Source: Varroa destructor (lineage: Eukaryota; Arthropoda; Arachnida; Mesostigmata; Varroidae). From it: a DNA stretch of 64,000 nucleotides. Both the position numbers and the translations under genes were made by a program. The stretch covers positions 9,446,248 to 9,510,247 of the forward strand of contig NW_019211454.1 of NCBI RefSeq assembly GCF_002443255.2, given 5' to 3'. Below, one piece after another: positions 35,201 to 46,900 of the stretch (position 1 is the stretch's first letter; each line of letters begins with the position of its first letter). Below the pieces are notes generated by a model. It had not been told where the DNA came from, did no database searches, and was given only the letters and a program-made list of their open reading frames with translations.

Positions 35201-37198
35201 CTATCCTAGGAGTCTAGGCTATTTCAAAGACTGCTAATTTATCGATCACTGACTGATCTCATATAGTTCCGCGCAGCGTAAATATCCTCGACAAAGAATT
35301 ACTCACACAAAAATCAATACAGGAAAATAACGAAAGGCTCACAAAAAGCCCACGCAGAAAACCATTTTCAGTAACGACCGAAAAATATTCTCCGCTTCGC
35401 AGACCTATCCGTTAACCCCCCATGTTTGTTTAGCGCATATCAGTAAATAACCTTCTCTATTCATACGAAATATTGAGTCGTATCCATCAGTTGCCCGCAG
35501 AACTTGAAGCTGCGCCTTCTGTCAATTCGTTTCGACCGCGCCTCCACCAAATGTAACATGCACATCCCTTGTGTTAATCTCTGACCTTGTTTGTTCTTAT
35601 ATATTTATATAAATCTCCACTGCTATGATTACAACGCAGCAGGCTATGATATCTCTCCACGTCATCGCTTATCCAGTATTTGCTTCGGAGTTTGCCGGTT
35701 AAAAAGTCCGGTCTTCCCGACCCTCGAAACCTCGCGTGTCGGGACGAGAACAGACCTGACATCGGCGGCTTGGCCCGTCTCGCGCTGTGGTTAACGTTGA
35801 TCAGCTATGATTCTGTTGCAGCCGTTATGTCCTTGTTGCTGTGGGTCTGGGTTCGCTATTGCTGTGGGTCGCCTTCCCAAGAAATGCACAGAGTCTATTC
35901 GGGTAGTTTCGTCTACGTAAGCATCATTTGTTGACTTTCTTTGGCGTTAGCTGATGCATGTCGGGGCCGGTGGTTCACTCAGTCTGACTGTTTCTGCTGC
36001 CAGGTCGAGGGTTCCAGGTCAGAGACGACCCTTCCTTGGTCCTAATGATACTCTCGTGGTCCCACGTGTTAGGGATACGCGAACATCGTCATTCACCGGA
36101 GACGCTATAAAACAAAAGAGCAAAAAAGACCGAACCCAGAGAAACGTGTAAACTTGGCTGGAAAACGGGTGTTTGGAAATTCACCCCGGGATAGCGTCGC
36201 CATCGAGTGACATGGCCAGTGCGCACAAAAACTTGTCGAAAGTAAACTATCTACAACCAGTCAAATGTTTTTGATGACTATTGTATCTAACGCTGATTTC
36301 GCGTTTGTATTCAACTGTACATGTACGCTAGGCGGGGTTGTATTTGGCCACAGTTAGTAATACAAATTAGTTTCTTATGAACATTAAGATTCATGTTTTC
36401 TTTGCATTTAACTTAAGTCGTTGACTAGGAGGCTATTTTACAGATATAATCAATAATACAGTTGGTATTTCAAATACCGATTTAACGCACTTACGATTCG
36501 GAGAAGTTTCGCCCAAAAAGACCAACGTACGTATTCATGGGCTTTGTGCATGATTGCAATGAAGGGAGCCATATCTAAGCTTTTGTCCATTGTGTTTAGG
36601 TTCTTCAAGGTAGCGTCGCTAACTGAAATAATCGCTTCTGCATACATTTTATTTATTTACTTATTGCTGGTAGTAGTATACCTTTTTATATTTGGCTTGG
36701 GTAAGCAGATGGCTCAGGGAATGCTCACTGGTTCATAGCGCTACTCTAATGCTATACGTTCGTAATGTCTGCTGCGAATGTAGACAGACGTTCTCTAAGG
36801 GGGGTAAACATTGCCATTATCTGTAGTCAGCTTCTGTACGTTTATTCATTACTGCGGAAGCTTGTTTTTAGTTGCTAATTGTGACGTATGACTATTGCGT
36901 TGCAATCTGCGCCTGTCCCTAAGGTTAGTAGATAAATACGTTCCTGTTGCACTATCCCAGGAGGAAACTGATCAAGGCAATCCTTGTCCTTTGTGCGCGT
37001 ATCCTCGTAAAACTGACCAATTTCAATTGTTCGATACAGTTTGGTTCTAATTAGAGATTACCCATGAATCGCATGTACGAACATTAAGCAGTTATTATTA
37101 TTATCGATCATCCAAGCCATTAAGCTACAATAGAATAATTCTTCTTCCGTCCAGGAGCACTCGTTTTTCTCGGGGGTGACGTGCTCATGCATCGGTGT
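29214..37198. other. Mostly non-coding stretch
   Basis: No supportable exon. A GC-richer patch at about 33,380-33,620 contains overlapping frames on both strands and a duplicated CRE-like motif. Another GC-richer patch spans about 35,690-36,160. Neither shows a domain or paired splice sites. Confidence 0.4.
33458..33481. promoter_or_regulatory. Duplicated TGACGTCTGA (CRE-like) motif
   Basis: The ten-base motif occurs at 33458-33467 and again at 33472-33481, a 14-bp period. TGACGTC is close to the cAMP-response-element core TGACGTCA. The pair lies in a GC-rich patch, so a regulatory element or an alternative promoter is possible. Confidence 0.25.
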
Positions 37199-37508
37199 CT
37201 ATTGAGATCGCATGGCTGAAGAGAATATCATTGCCCTAAAAGGTGCTTTTTCGTTTAATATTTGGTAGCGTCTATCCGCAGACCGTTGTGTTGACTGTAT
37301 TGGACCAGATGTAACGAGCTGGCGTGTGGAGCGGTACGAAATTACCAATTTCTCTAAAAATTTCAAAGCAGTATCATGAGATATAACTGATACGTTTTTT
37401 TGTTTAAGCTTTGCCATGGACTCGTCTAAAAAGGTGTCCTGATTATTTATTTTATGATCTGAACTGCAATTCGTCAAGCTATCGATCAAACCGATCCATT
37501 TTCTAACG
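37199..37508 (-). CDS. Candidate terminal exon of an unidentified minus-strand gene
   Basis: A strong acceptor ends at 37509 (AG at 37510-37509), with a pyrimidine tract TTTTTTTCCTCTTCAACATTATAG. It is followed by one base completing a codon, then 102 codons and a TAG stop at 37199. The predicted peptide is hydrophilic and balanced in composition. It starts V-R-K-W-I-G-L-I-D-S-L and has an amphipathic-looking middle (D-E-S-M-A-K-L-K-Q-K, then L-K-F-L-E-K-L). A minus-strand AATAAA lies at 36841-36846, about 350 bp downstream. I do not recognise the family, and no upstream exon was identified. The frame length alone is compatible with chance. Confidence 0.27.
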
Positions 37509-37949
37509 CTATAATGTTGAAGAGGAAAAAAATACAAAGTTTAACGCATTTGCTTTATACAAAACTCGTTAATGTTGAACTAGTCACGAGATAACAGTAG
37601 TATTAATGATAAAGATGCGGTTATTCAACGCACGTAATTTTCCAAGTTATTATGGGTAATCATCACTGCCGTCAAGGGGCACTCAACGTCTTATAATCGA
37701 TTGTGGTATTGTTTGAACGTGTTGTTGCGGTATATTTTGGTATATAATTCCTAAATTGTTGCCAGCCCCAGAAGACAAGAAACCTCACCCGTTTTCATTA
37801 ATCTCTATGTGTTTCGATGTTTCGTCAGTGGCGAAGCAAACTTGAAATCGAAAAGGCGTCCCTTTTCACAGAGAGAGGGGGGCATGACAGAGTATGAACG
37901 CAGAGCGATGTTATTCAAAAAACATTACATCGATCATAACGATTTAACA

Positions 37950-37951
<2 letters not shown>

Positions 37952-37990
<39 letters not shown>
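37952..37990. repeat. (AT)n microsatellite
   Basis: An uninterrupted dinucleotide run of about 39 bp. Confidence 0.97.
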
Positions 37991-37993
<3 letters not shown>

Positions 37994-39808
37994 ACAGAAT
38001 AGAGAAATGTAAAAAGGTCGCCAAGCCGAAATAGCAGAAGAGCAGTCAATTATTCTATTCTGTAATTTATATCTTATTTTATGTTTAGCCTTAGACCGTG
38101 ACAGAATTACATGATTTAAAATTAGGTAGATCGATATTCTGGTTCCAATGGGGACGCATTTGTCATTGTGCAATTTTTCTCAAAAAATCCGTAAAAAATA
38201 AAGTTCCACATTATGATGTCTAGTGAAGGCTTCTGCCGAGCATGAAGTGTATCGTTTCAGACGACCGACCACTACTTCTAACAGCCATTGACGATCTATT
38301 CCCCTCACTCAACAACAAACTCCATTATAGCTCGAAAATCAGGGAATCTCACTTCCACGCAGAGTGCTATTGTATTTTATATCGTATACCTTCATCCATA
38401 CTATTATGCTGACAATATCGGACTTCTACATAACAAATAGAGTCCGAGTCCTACTGAAAAAGACTTCGGCTTACATTGTTGTTGTGAATCACATCGCCCT
38501 ATCCATGAAACAGGGATACCGGTATTTTCTGGACGGTAGCTCAATGCGAAGTGCTGATCGCCGAATAGCCCGGCAAAGTCAGACCGGTAACAATTGTCGA
38601 TGGGCACCACTTGCACACTTAGAGGTTGTCACGTGCTGCGTGACACCTATAGTAATATAATAATTAGTAGCATAGTGTATTTGTCAAGTGGTGATAGTTG
38701 ACCGGCAAGGTGGATCCAGCGCCACAACGGACTTCGCATCACGTTTTTACGTCCTGTTCGTTATTGAACAGCTATTGTGCTTAAGTTCTCTAATGCACAG
38801 ATGAAGATGAATCATATGGCTATTGCAATAACTGTGGTCACTTTGCGTACAAGTTGTTAGTTACCTATTATGATCTAGCACCATTCAGACGTAATCAGCT
38901 TATTTCTTATTCGAGCAGCCGATATATAACATGATTGGAATTAAGAGCCGATTAAACTGTTCTCCCGGTGGCTAGTAGTAACGAAATTTAGTTTTTAAAG
39001 ACGAACGGAACGTAAGAAAGTTTGCCCCCCCGTGAAACCTACCGGACTAACGAATGACCATGCGACTGTGATGTCATGACAGCGCGGTACTATTATTTAA
39101 TTTAAAAAGGAAAAGGCCGTCGCCTGGCGTGCCATTATCACGCTCTGCCGTTGCAGCTTGCCAGGGCGTTCATCGATGCGAGTCAGAGCCAGCGAGACGT
39201 CCGCTTTACCAAACCAATTGAAGTCGCTTTCCATTCGATAAGACCTTTCCCTAGATAGAAAACGTTTACTTAGGCAGACATGTGTAATTTATACAGTGCC
39301 GTAGTAAGTGCCACCGAAATTTGTTGGGTGCTTAAGTCAACTGTCGAAAATATCTAATTATCATATTAGTCATGTCATATACGTAAGTTAAGTGTGAATA
39401 ATAGATAAAGTAGTATCTAACACGTTTTTATGTAACAGTGTCGCGTTTGTGATACCATAGGCTAAACAAGATGCATCTAGTGTTTCAGACTTGGGTAAAC
39501 CCTGGGTTATATGCCTGAGCAGAACGTTGTTAGTGATGTAAACTCGATCGATATATACGTATTCAAAAGTAATTTATATATATATATATAGTGAAGTTCT
39601 TTTGAAACGACTCCATAAAGATTCCCCTACGCGTCAACATAGGGCCCAATATAGACATTCTATTGCTGGCTGGTAGCTTAAGCAAAGTCCTCTCTAAAGA
39701 AACTTTTTTCAGAGATTGTGATCCTTTTTTTGTTGCCGCTTCGAAATAGCCTTTTCATAGACTCCTGAAACTCTGATTTGTGGGGTTTCAATGACATCGT
39801 GTCCAACT

Positions 39809-40066
39809 TCATTCCATATGATTTGCTGCCATATAGCTTCCGATGCATCTCTTCCACTTTGCTATGCGATCAGCGTGATCTGCTCCGCTATCGCCGCCTT
39901 CTATATCGTAGGATGAGGCCAGTGCGTTTCTTATGAACGAGTTCCAGATCACATTGGTAGTAGTCGTAAGTCCAATGTATTCTGGACATGTGAAGATTTC
40001 ACATATTGATAAAAAAAAAAAAATAATAGTGATCACAATGTGTTCCACAGTCATTCTATGCAGCAC
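39809..40066 (-). other. Weak candidate terminal exon or ORF
   Basis: An 85-codon minus-strand frame. Its second half has coding-like composition and GC-richer codons (it ends K-W-K-R-C-I-G-S-Y-M-A-A-N-H-M-E then TGA). A possible acceptor (ATCTTCACATGTCCAG) lies within the frame, so only the last 57 or so codons might be exon. The first part is a hydrophobic stretch produced by a T-run. No family is recognised. Confidence 0.15.
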
Positions 40067-40152
40067 TGAATGATTCTGTCATTTTAACTAGAACTGCATA
40101 TCTGTTATATGCTAGTTGAATACAAACCATCCTTGATGAATTGTTTTCTCGC

Positions 40153-40155
<3 letters not shown>

Positions 40156-40203
<48 letters not shown>
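40156..40203. repeat. (TA)24 microsatellite
   Basis: An uninterrupted dinucleotide run of 48 bp, the longest simple repeat in the window. Confidence 0.97.
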
Positions 40204-40208
<5 letters not shown>

Positions 40209-43200
40209 TACTATAATCTACTGATTAAGAACATACTCGTAAATTACTGTTTTAGCTAGGCGTCCAAACTTTGTGTTCAACGATTTCGAACAATGCAGAA
40301 AAGTAGCGTAAAGCTAGTAGGAATCAGTCAGTGTAGCGCCGAGGGACAAAAATGCATTGGGTTAGTCATTTGTTCTATATAACCGATACGCTTGACCGAT
40401 CATTTAATTTCGTTATTGAAAAAAGACGTCTGGTTCAGAGTTCGTTGACGTGGTGGTTTTGAAGAGACGGGCGTATGAACGAGCTGTGTAAACGGCCTAT
40501 TCCCCACTTGGGATTGGGGCGAGGTGGTGTGCAGGTCAATGTGATGCTCAGAGTCACAGTCTCTGCTCGGTACGATCTTTAAATCGAACAATCCAGCTCG
40601 CGTTACAATGGACGTGTTCGTTTCTACGGAGATTTGGCACATATTGAAAACAAGTTTCTACTGCATTGTTTAGACGCGGTGGTTCTATTAGACTTCTGCT
40701 TGTTTTGCTATTGTCGTCAGCGGGAAGCATTCGAGACATCCCATAGACAACAGTCCTCAAATTTGTAGCAGTACCTATGGCGTTAATACTTAACGAAAAC
40801 TAAAATTTAACTCGAGTCAACTGTTGGAAGGAGTCAAGATTAGATCGAATACAAAGTAGCATCTGAATCAGCAGCAAATGAATAATTGTACTATTTTATG
40901 AGACAATTGTCGTTCTCTTGTTCTTATAACACAACCCAAAGTTGGTGACGGTATCGTCTATTGGGTTTAGTGTATTGCCAATAGGCTTCACAAGCATCAC
41001 TCTTATGAAGTTACATGACCTACTTTATGGCGACAGAACATTACAACTAATCCAAACGATGTATCATAAGAATTGACGCTAGCGGAACATACGAAGATAA
41101 CTTTAGTCCTTTGAGCGGCCAGCTTCATCGGCCGCCGGTGACAGGGAAACTTCTGCCCATCCGTCAACTGGAGAGCTGTTGACCTGTTAGGATACTAGTT
41201 CCATGCAGCATGGGGGCATGTTACGTTTTTTCCAATCGCGCAAGAGAGCTGATAACAGATCATTGAATAAACTTACTAATAATAGCATTTGGCATAGTGA
41301 AAACGATTATTTCCGTCTTTATCCAGATATCACGTAGAAACGATATTTTGCCTGACTAGTATATTAATTAAAATAACTTGACAAGTTAGCCGATCGAAAA
41401 CTCGGCACACAAGCGTAGCAGATCGGATCTTCTGTTGAGGCTCTTCTCCAATGAATGACTTCAATATTCATATTAGATTTGTTAGAAGTACAGCTGTGCA
41501 GTGTATCGTCTTTGACAAAAGTAACTTTATTGACACCGATTATCCAGATCTGTGCAAAATTGACTTGTTTCTGTAAGTAACTTCTTCCTTCCAGTCATCA
41601 ATCGTGTTGTGAGCATAATCTATGCCAGTGGTACTGCGAGAAATCATGCAACTGTTTCAGGGCCAATGGCATCTACGGTGGCCAGCCTAAGCCAACAGAA
41701 ATGCGTGTAAATGATGGTCGAAGGGTATTTTCATAATATATTACCAGAATAAGTAAACAGTTTTCAAGCTATTTGCTGTTAGTGAGGCACGAGCGGTGAC
41801 AGTCGAATGATCACCAACCTGATGTTCGACGTCGTTAGGTACCATTGGGCCGGCGGAAGAAACACCAACTGTTACGTCTGTCCTTCCATGGAGGCATTGC
41901 AGGCCATAAATAAGCTGTTGGGACACCTCGAGATCTTGCTTCGAATAGGGCCTCAGTAAATCTACTAATTAACGCCGAAATGCTATGTACGCCAGTACAA
42001 GCTGATGCCGGTCTTTTTCAACTGTGCTCTGTACACGCCGCATCTATTGTACGTTTTATTAAATCTTTATGTTTTTAGAATTTTTGGTTAAATACATACT
42101 ATAGGTATACATGTTGTCATAGTTTTGGTACTACCATACAGGCTCATCTTTTAGGGAAATTCACCTTAGCATTTCTGTGCTCAACATCAGGGATTTCCTG
42201 ATGTTATCAACACAAATGCATCGATCCGACGCACAACTATCGTTCTTGCTTATTGTTATTTGGCTTATAATTAAATTAACTCACACGTCTTTACCGTAAC
42301 TATTACAAAGTCCCGTTGTTCGATCGGACTTTTAGTTTGATGAAGATCTTTCTAGTGCCGCGCTCAAATCGCTTGATTTACTGTTTTCCCTTTCCTATAT
42401 TTTTTATTTTTCTAGACATCCTCAATGGCCAGTCGTTCAACCCGACAATGCCTACTCCGCTAATCAAACGAGGCGGGTTCATTTGTTCGCTCTTGTCGTC
42501 ATCACCGTAAAAAATCATTGCCTCTATCACAATAAACCAACAACGAGGATATCTTCAGAAAGCAAATTCAAGTTTTAACCAAGGGTGGTAGAGAATCGAC
42601 ATCACCGAGGACGACAACGACAGCAAACGCCGCTCAAACAGCATCAGCGGCTGAATAACACTAGAACCGCACGTAATTATCCACACGAGCAAATTTTCTC
42701 TCATCCTTGCTTCGTTCGGTCCTTGATCCTCTCCGTGCGGTCGTCGCTTACTAACCAACGTAGCCGGCAGACGCTTTGCTTGCTGCTGCTACCGCCGTCC
42801 ACGTAATTAGTGCCCTTCTAACGTCTCGTCATTGCTACTGCTGGTTGTTGCTGTTATTTTGAGCGATAGTTTCTGCTTCGAGCCAATATGTTTCTCGTGA
42901 TGGCTCCTCTATCTTCGAACATGTGTCTATCGGTCGTCTAGCCCGAAAATCTCGTCTGTTTCTTCGTCGCATCCGCAAAAATGGTCCCGAATGGCGGAAC
43001 CCTTTCCATCCTAGCAATAATTGTACGACCACATTGTATTGCTACTTTTTTACGTGTTGTTGGCTTGTTGTCGCTTCTCTAGCTGTTGGTTATTGTTGGA
43101 GACTGCAGCTCTACTCAACTGACTAGTCGTGAGCCGCACTAAACCGAAAACGTTTGCACCGGTTCTGCGTTAATCGACGCTCGTCGCTCCGAGGTCTCGC

Positions 43201-43703
43201 GGGAGCGTTTGGTAATAATCGGCTGAAGAACGAGCATCAGACGAAGCTCAGATAGGTTCGCGGGTGGCAGAGCATGTCAGCGCGTGGCCACGGATGGAGA
43301 TCCGCATCGGTGAGACATACAGAGTGGCAAGCTGGCCGGCCAGTATGGTCCAATAGGCTTGACAACATGACGCCAATAAATAGATTGTGCTGAAAGGGAG
43401 CGGCACAATGGCGACGCAAGAACATCGGCGTCTAATAATTGGTATTGCTTCCCGTTTACGCTAGCGTTGCTGTTGTGGGAATGTACCAGCGTGATTGTGA
43501 TGAATATATTTAAAATGAACTATTGTTGTTTTTACTGTTACAACTATTTTCTAATGTAATGCTCAGAATTGAAATTTCTGTCATAGCTCAGGTTCGAAAT
43601 TGGGAGTAGACACATTTCGTTTCTCGGCGGAGGGGACTGGTCGTTTGAAACGATGCTCGGTTAAGGCGTTTGTACAGGATATAAAGCTTTTTCGTTTACT
43701 TAC

Positions 43704-43925
43704 AGAATACGGCTTTACAGAATAGCATAGAAACGTTATCTAACGTTATTTTTTTTGTGTTTAATTGATGATCGTTCGAGACGTATTTATCACAACTGTC
43801 GATTATACAAACCGATGATGGCGGACAGACAAAAATGCCGCTATGAGATTTAGCTTTGCTTTCGAACAATTTGATTTTTTCTCTAGCTAACTTCAACCAT
43901 CTTTCTATAACAGGCTTCAAGGCCT
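43704..43925 (-). CDS. Candidate internal exon with a short POU-like motif
   Basis: A 222-nt stretch bounded by an ACTAATGTTACACAG acceptor (AG at 43927-43926, with a branch-point-like ACTAAT) and a consensus GTAAGT donor (GT at 43703-43702). The only frame that stays open gives 73 codons. It starts A-L-K-P-V-I-E-R-W-L, which resembles the end of the POU-specific domain of POU4-class factors (A-L-K-P-I-L-x-x-W-L). The residues after it do not continue as a POU linker or homeodomain, so the resemblance may be coincidence. No neighbouring exon was found. Note that the donor phase does not join directly to the candidate exon at 37508. Confidence 0.2.
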
Positions 43926-46900
43926 CTGTGTAACATTAGTTCGGGGCTCTGTCAATGATAGCAATCCGTTCGAGTCAATCTCTGGCCAACAGAAGTATAT
44001 GCCTTTTATGATGCGAAGCCTCACTTATATTGTACAATCCGGATATGCGACGCAGTAATTTTATCGGTGTCAATCTCCCAAAGCGTCTGACAAAACTGCT
44101 CTTACATGAATCTACTAAACCCTTATAATTTTTTAGACGCCAGCCATTTTGGAGCGGATTGTTCATTCACTGGACAATCCAACTAAATATCGTTAGCCTC
44201 CTATAAAGGTTGTGCCTATAATGTCATTGTGTCGAAAATTATGAATGCTCCAAATGGGTAGAGGTAAGTCCTTGTTTATCATCTATCTTATGCCGAAAGC
44301 CTTTGTCCTACGCAAACGTGTTCAGCGAGGATGCGCTACAAAGGTGTCAATTGTTATGCCATATTTTATCCATTTTGGCCGCCCGAAGCCGACAATGCAA
44401 ACGAGCCGAGAACACGTTATTCCTTAAGCAGTTGATGCTATTGGTATCTATCAGTTAGATTTGAACAAATGTCCAAGCTCGATAAAATACAATGAAGGCG
44501 GACGAGATTGGAAACAACGGAAGAACGATTCGAAATCATTATCTAGCCGCCACTTATTTTAGTCTCGCCTCCCTATCTTCGATGTAATTTGGACCGCTGC
44601 TTTTCTTCCTGATTTCCATACGAGCGGAACTGATCACTATCTTCATAGTAGCAAATCAAACAAACGTCGTGTTTTTTAGGTATCTTTCGTACATCTTTGC
44701 GTCGGCGCGTAAGGGCCAATGCAAATATCAAGAAGAAACGCATCTGAGGAAAAGAACAGCCCGGCCTATTTCGTTGTTGGAAACAAAAGTAACAAAGTAC
44801 AGAGTGAAAAGAAAACATAATCTTTTTATCTTGATGTTTTTTTTTTTCCGCCTACAACGGCTCATTCACAGTGGGCTCTGTTCAATGCTGCTGTAGCCAA
44901 CCTGCAACTTACGTTTGTTGTCGAGTTCCGTTACACAAACTAACAGACTTTCAACTTTATTCGTTGTGTTGTCCATTTCAGTTCATGCTCCACTTTCAGT
45001 GCCTTGTTTCAGATCCAGCTCGAGATTTTATGTCTTCGGTACGGCGAAGCTGTGAAACTCCGCAGGTAGCTATATCGATACGCCATACCACCGCAGTGAA
45101 ATGGGCCAGACTAAACACGTCCCCATTGAAACAATAAGATGCATCTCTACATCTGCAATGGAACCGCTCTCTGAGGATCTTGCGGGGTCTGGCACTGTCT
45201 GTCTGTGACTGCAGACGGTCACCGAATGGTTACACACGGCTCAAGGTGGCGCTGTGTGGTGACCGCTTTAATGGTCTGCTGGGCTCTATAGATTTGTTGC
45301 GTCGACTGGACGCGATCTCCTCATAATTGCTCGTAACCGACCCGTAACGTTGTTCGGGTCACGCCAATGGATAAGCCACCCCGGTGTCCAGCATTCTTAC
45401 TTTATGCCGAGCTCTTGTAAGCTCATTAATACGACAACTGTGTTCTGGTGTTGTAGGACCACCTTGTTTCATCAAGAGTCCATCGCTATGCATTGTCGTT
45501 AAGCGTATGACTGCCGTTTCCTCTTACTTCCTATATTGCCTTTATATATATAATAGCGAAACTTATCATTTGTCTACACTTCAACGCACTGGATATCCAG
45601 CGTTAGTCGAATGGCAGCTAGCGGTTAGTTAAAATAAAAAAAAAAGGACATGTCGTGGACAGTGTTTTGTGCGACAGGCGCGAAACCGTCCTGTAAAATG
45701 TATCTATTCTCAGACGTTATTTTGCTTATTGTTTAATGATTAAGCGGATACGCGTGGAACTTTTGGCGATGATGCTAGTGATCTCGTTGCAAATACTTAG
45801 GCTGTAAATTGGAAGAGATAGCTATCGATGAAAAAGATACGTGGATCATTTTAGCTGAAAGTCACCCCACGAACCGAACTAAAATAGAAAACATACGCCT
45901 TTTATCTGTAGACACATAGCCGAATGCTAAAGAGAGTGCTGTTGATGCAGGTCTGCAATAATTGTCATTCCCCTGAGTAACTTTGTGCTATCTGTCGATC
46001 TCAGACATTATTCATGCCCACACAGTTCATTCGTATTAGTGAAACGTTTATATAGAACTTATTCTTACAGTGATCCTGCATCTTGCGAGTTCGTAAGTGA
46101 CGTTGGCAACTTCACGCGAATCTAAAATTTACACTTACAAAAGCTGAGGCTTTTAGTAGTGGGCCTATTTGTCTCATTTGAGCGCGTCCTTATTTCAGAT
46201 GAACGCATTGAAGGCGGGTGCATAAAAACTACCTAGTCATTCGTGTTACATTACTACCGGTGATTCATATGTTCGAACGGCTAATACAGATCGTGTAGCT
46301 TTTCGATATCTAGAGCATAGATAGACTATTCGTTTCGTGCTGGAAGACAGCCGTCTTTCTCATGAAATGCCTAACGCCAATACCGGGCGTAACATTCGAA
46401 AGATCATAGACGACCTCGTAGACGATTAGTGGATAAACACTGATTGCCCAGTCAAACCCGGTCTTTGTCCGATTATAACATACCTATGTAAAGTTTCACT
46501 TCATTACGTCGTGTGTAAATATTCAGGTTCTCGCCAGGGGGCAACCCTTGACAGCAGAATTCACGCATCACTGCAAATGTTGACGGTAGTGTTTAGCAAG
46601 ACGCAGGCCCCCTACTTTATCCTACCGCACTTGACATTTGTGTGATAAAACCATCGCAGAAAAGCGTATGATGAGTCCATGTATGCTTAGACGAACGTTT
46701 GTCGTCCACGATATGATCTTGTGGCGTGAGCCTCGATTTACTGTTAGGAACAAAGTTAATGTTCGCTCTGACCCGCATCAGTCCGCTGTCGCTGCTGTCG
46801 TTGTTACTGTCACTGGCGCTGGCGTTCCTAGCGAGACGTTCAGTTGTGATTTAGAACCAGCCGACATCGTGATCGCTTTTGTCTATTATTCAGCAAAAAA

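Larger units (their letters stand above)
37991..43703. other. Mostly non-coding stretch
   Basis: No firm exon. Overlapping frames at 38364-38660 (plus) and 40400-40760 (minus) are chance length without domains. A GC-richer block begins near 42,580. It is pyrimidine- and CAA/CAG-rich in places, but no reading frame in it is convincing. Confidence 0.4.

Noticed and set aside
42585..43425. GC-richer block with several overlapping frames on both strands, considered as a gene
   Set aside because: No frame longer than about 75 codons, no domain, no paired splice sites; possibly regulatory, but nothing specific supports that.
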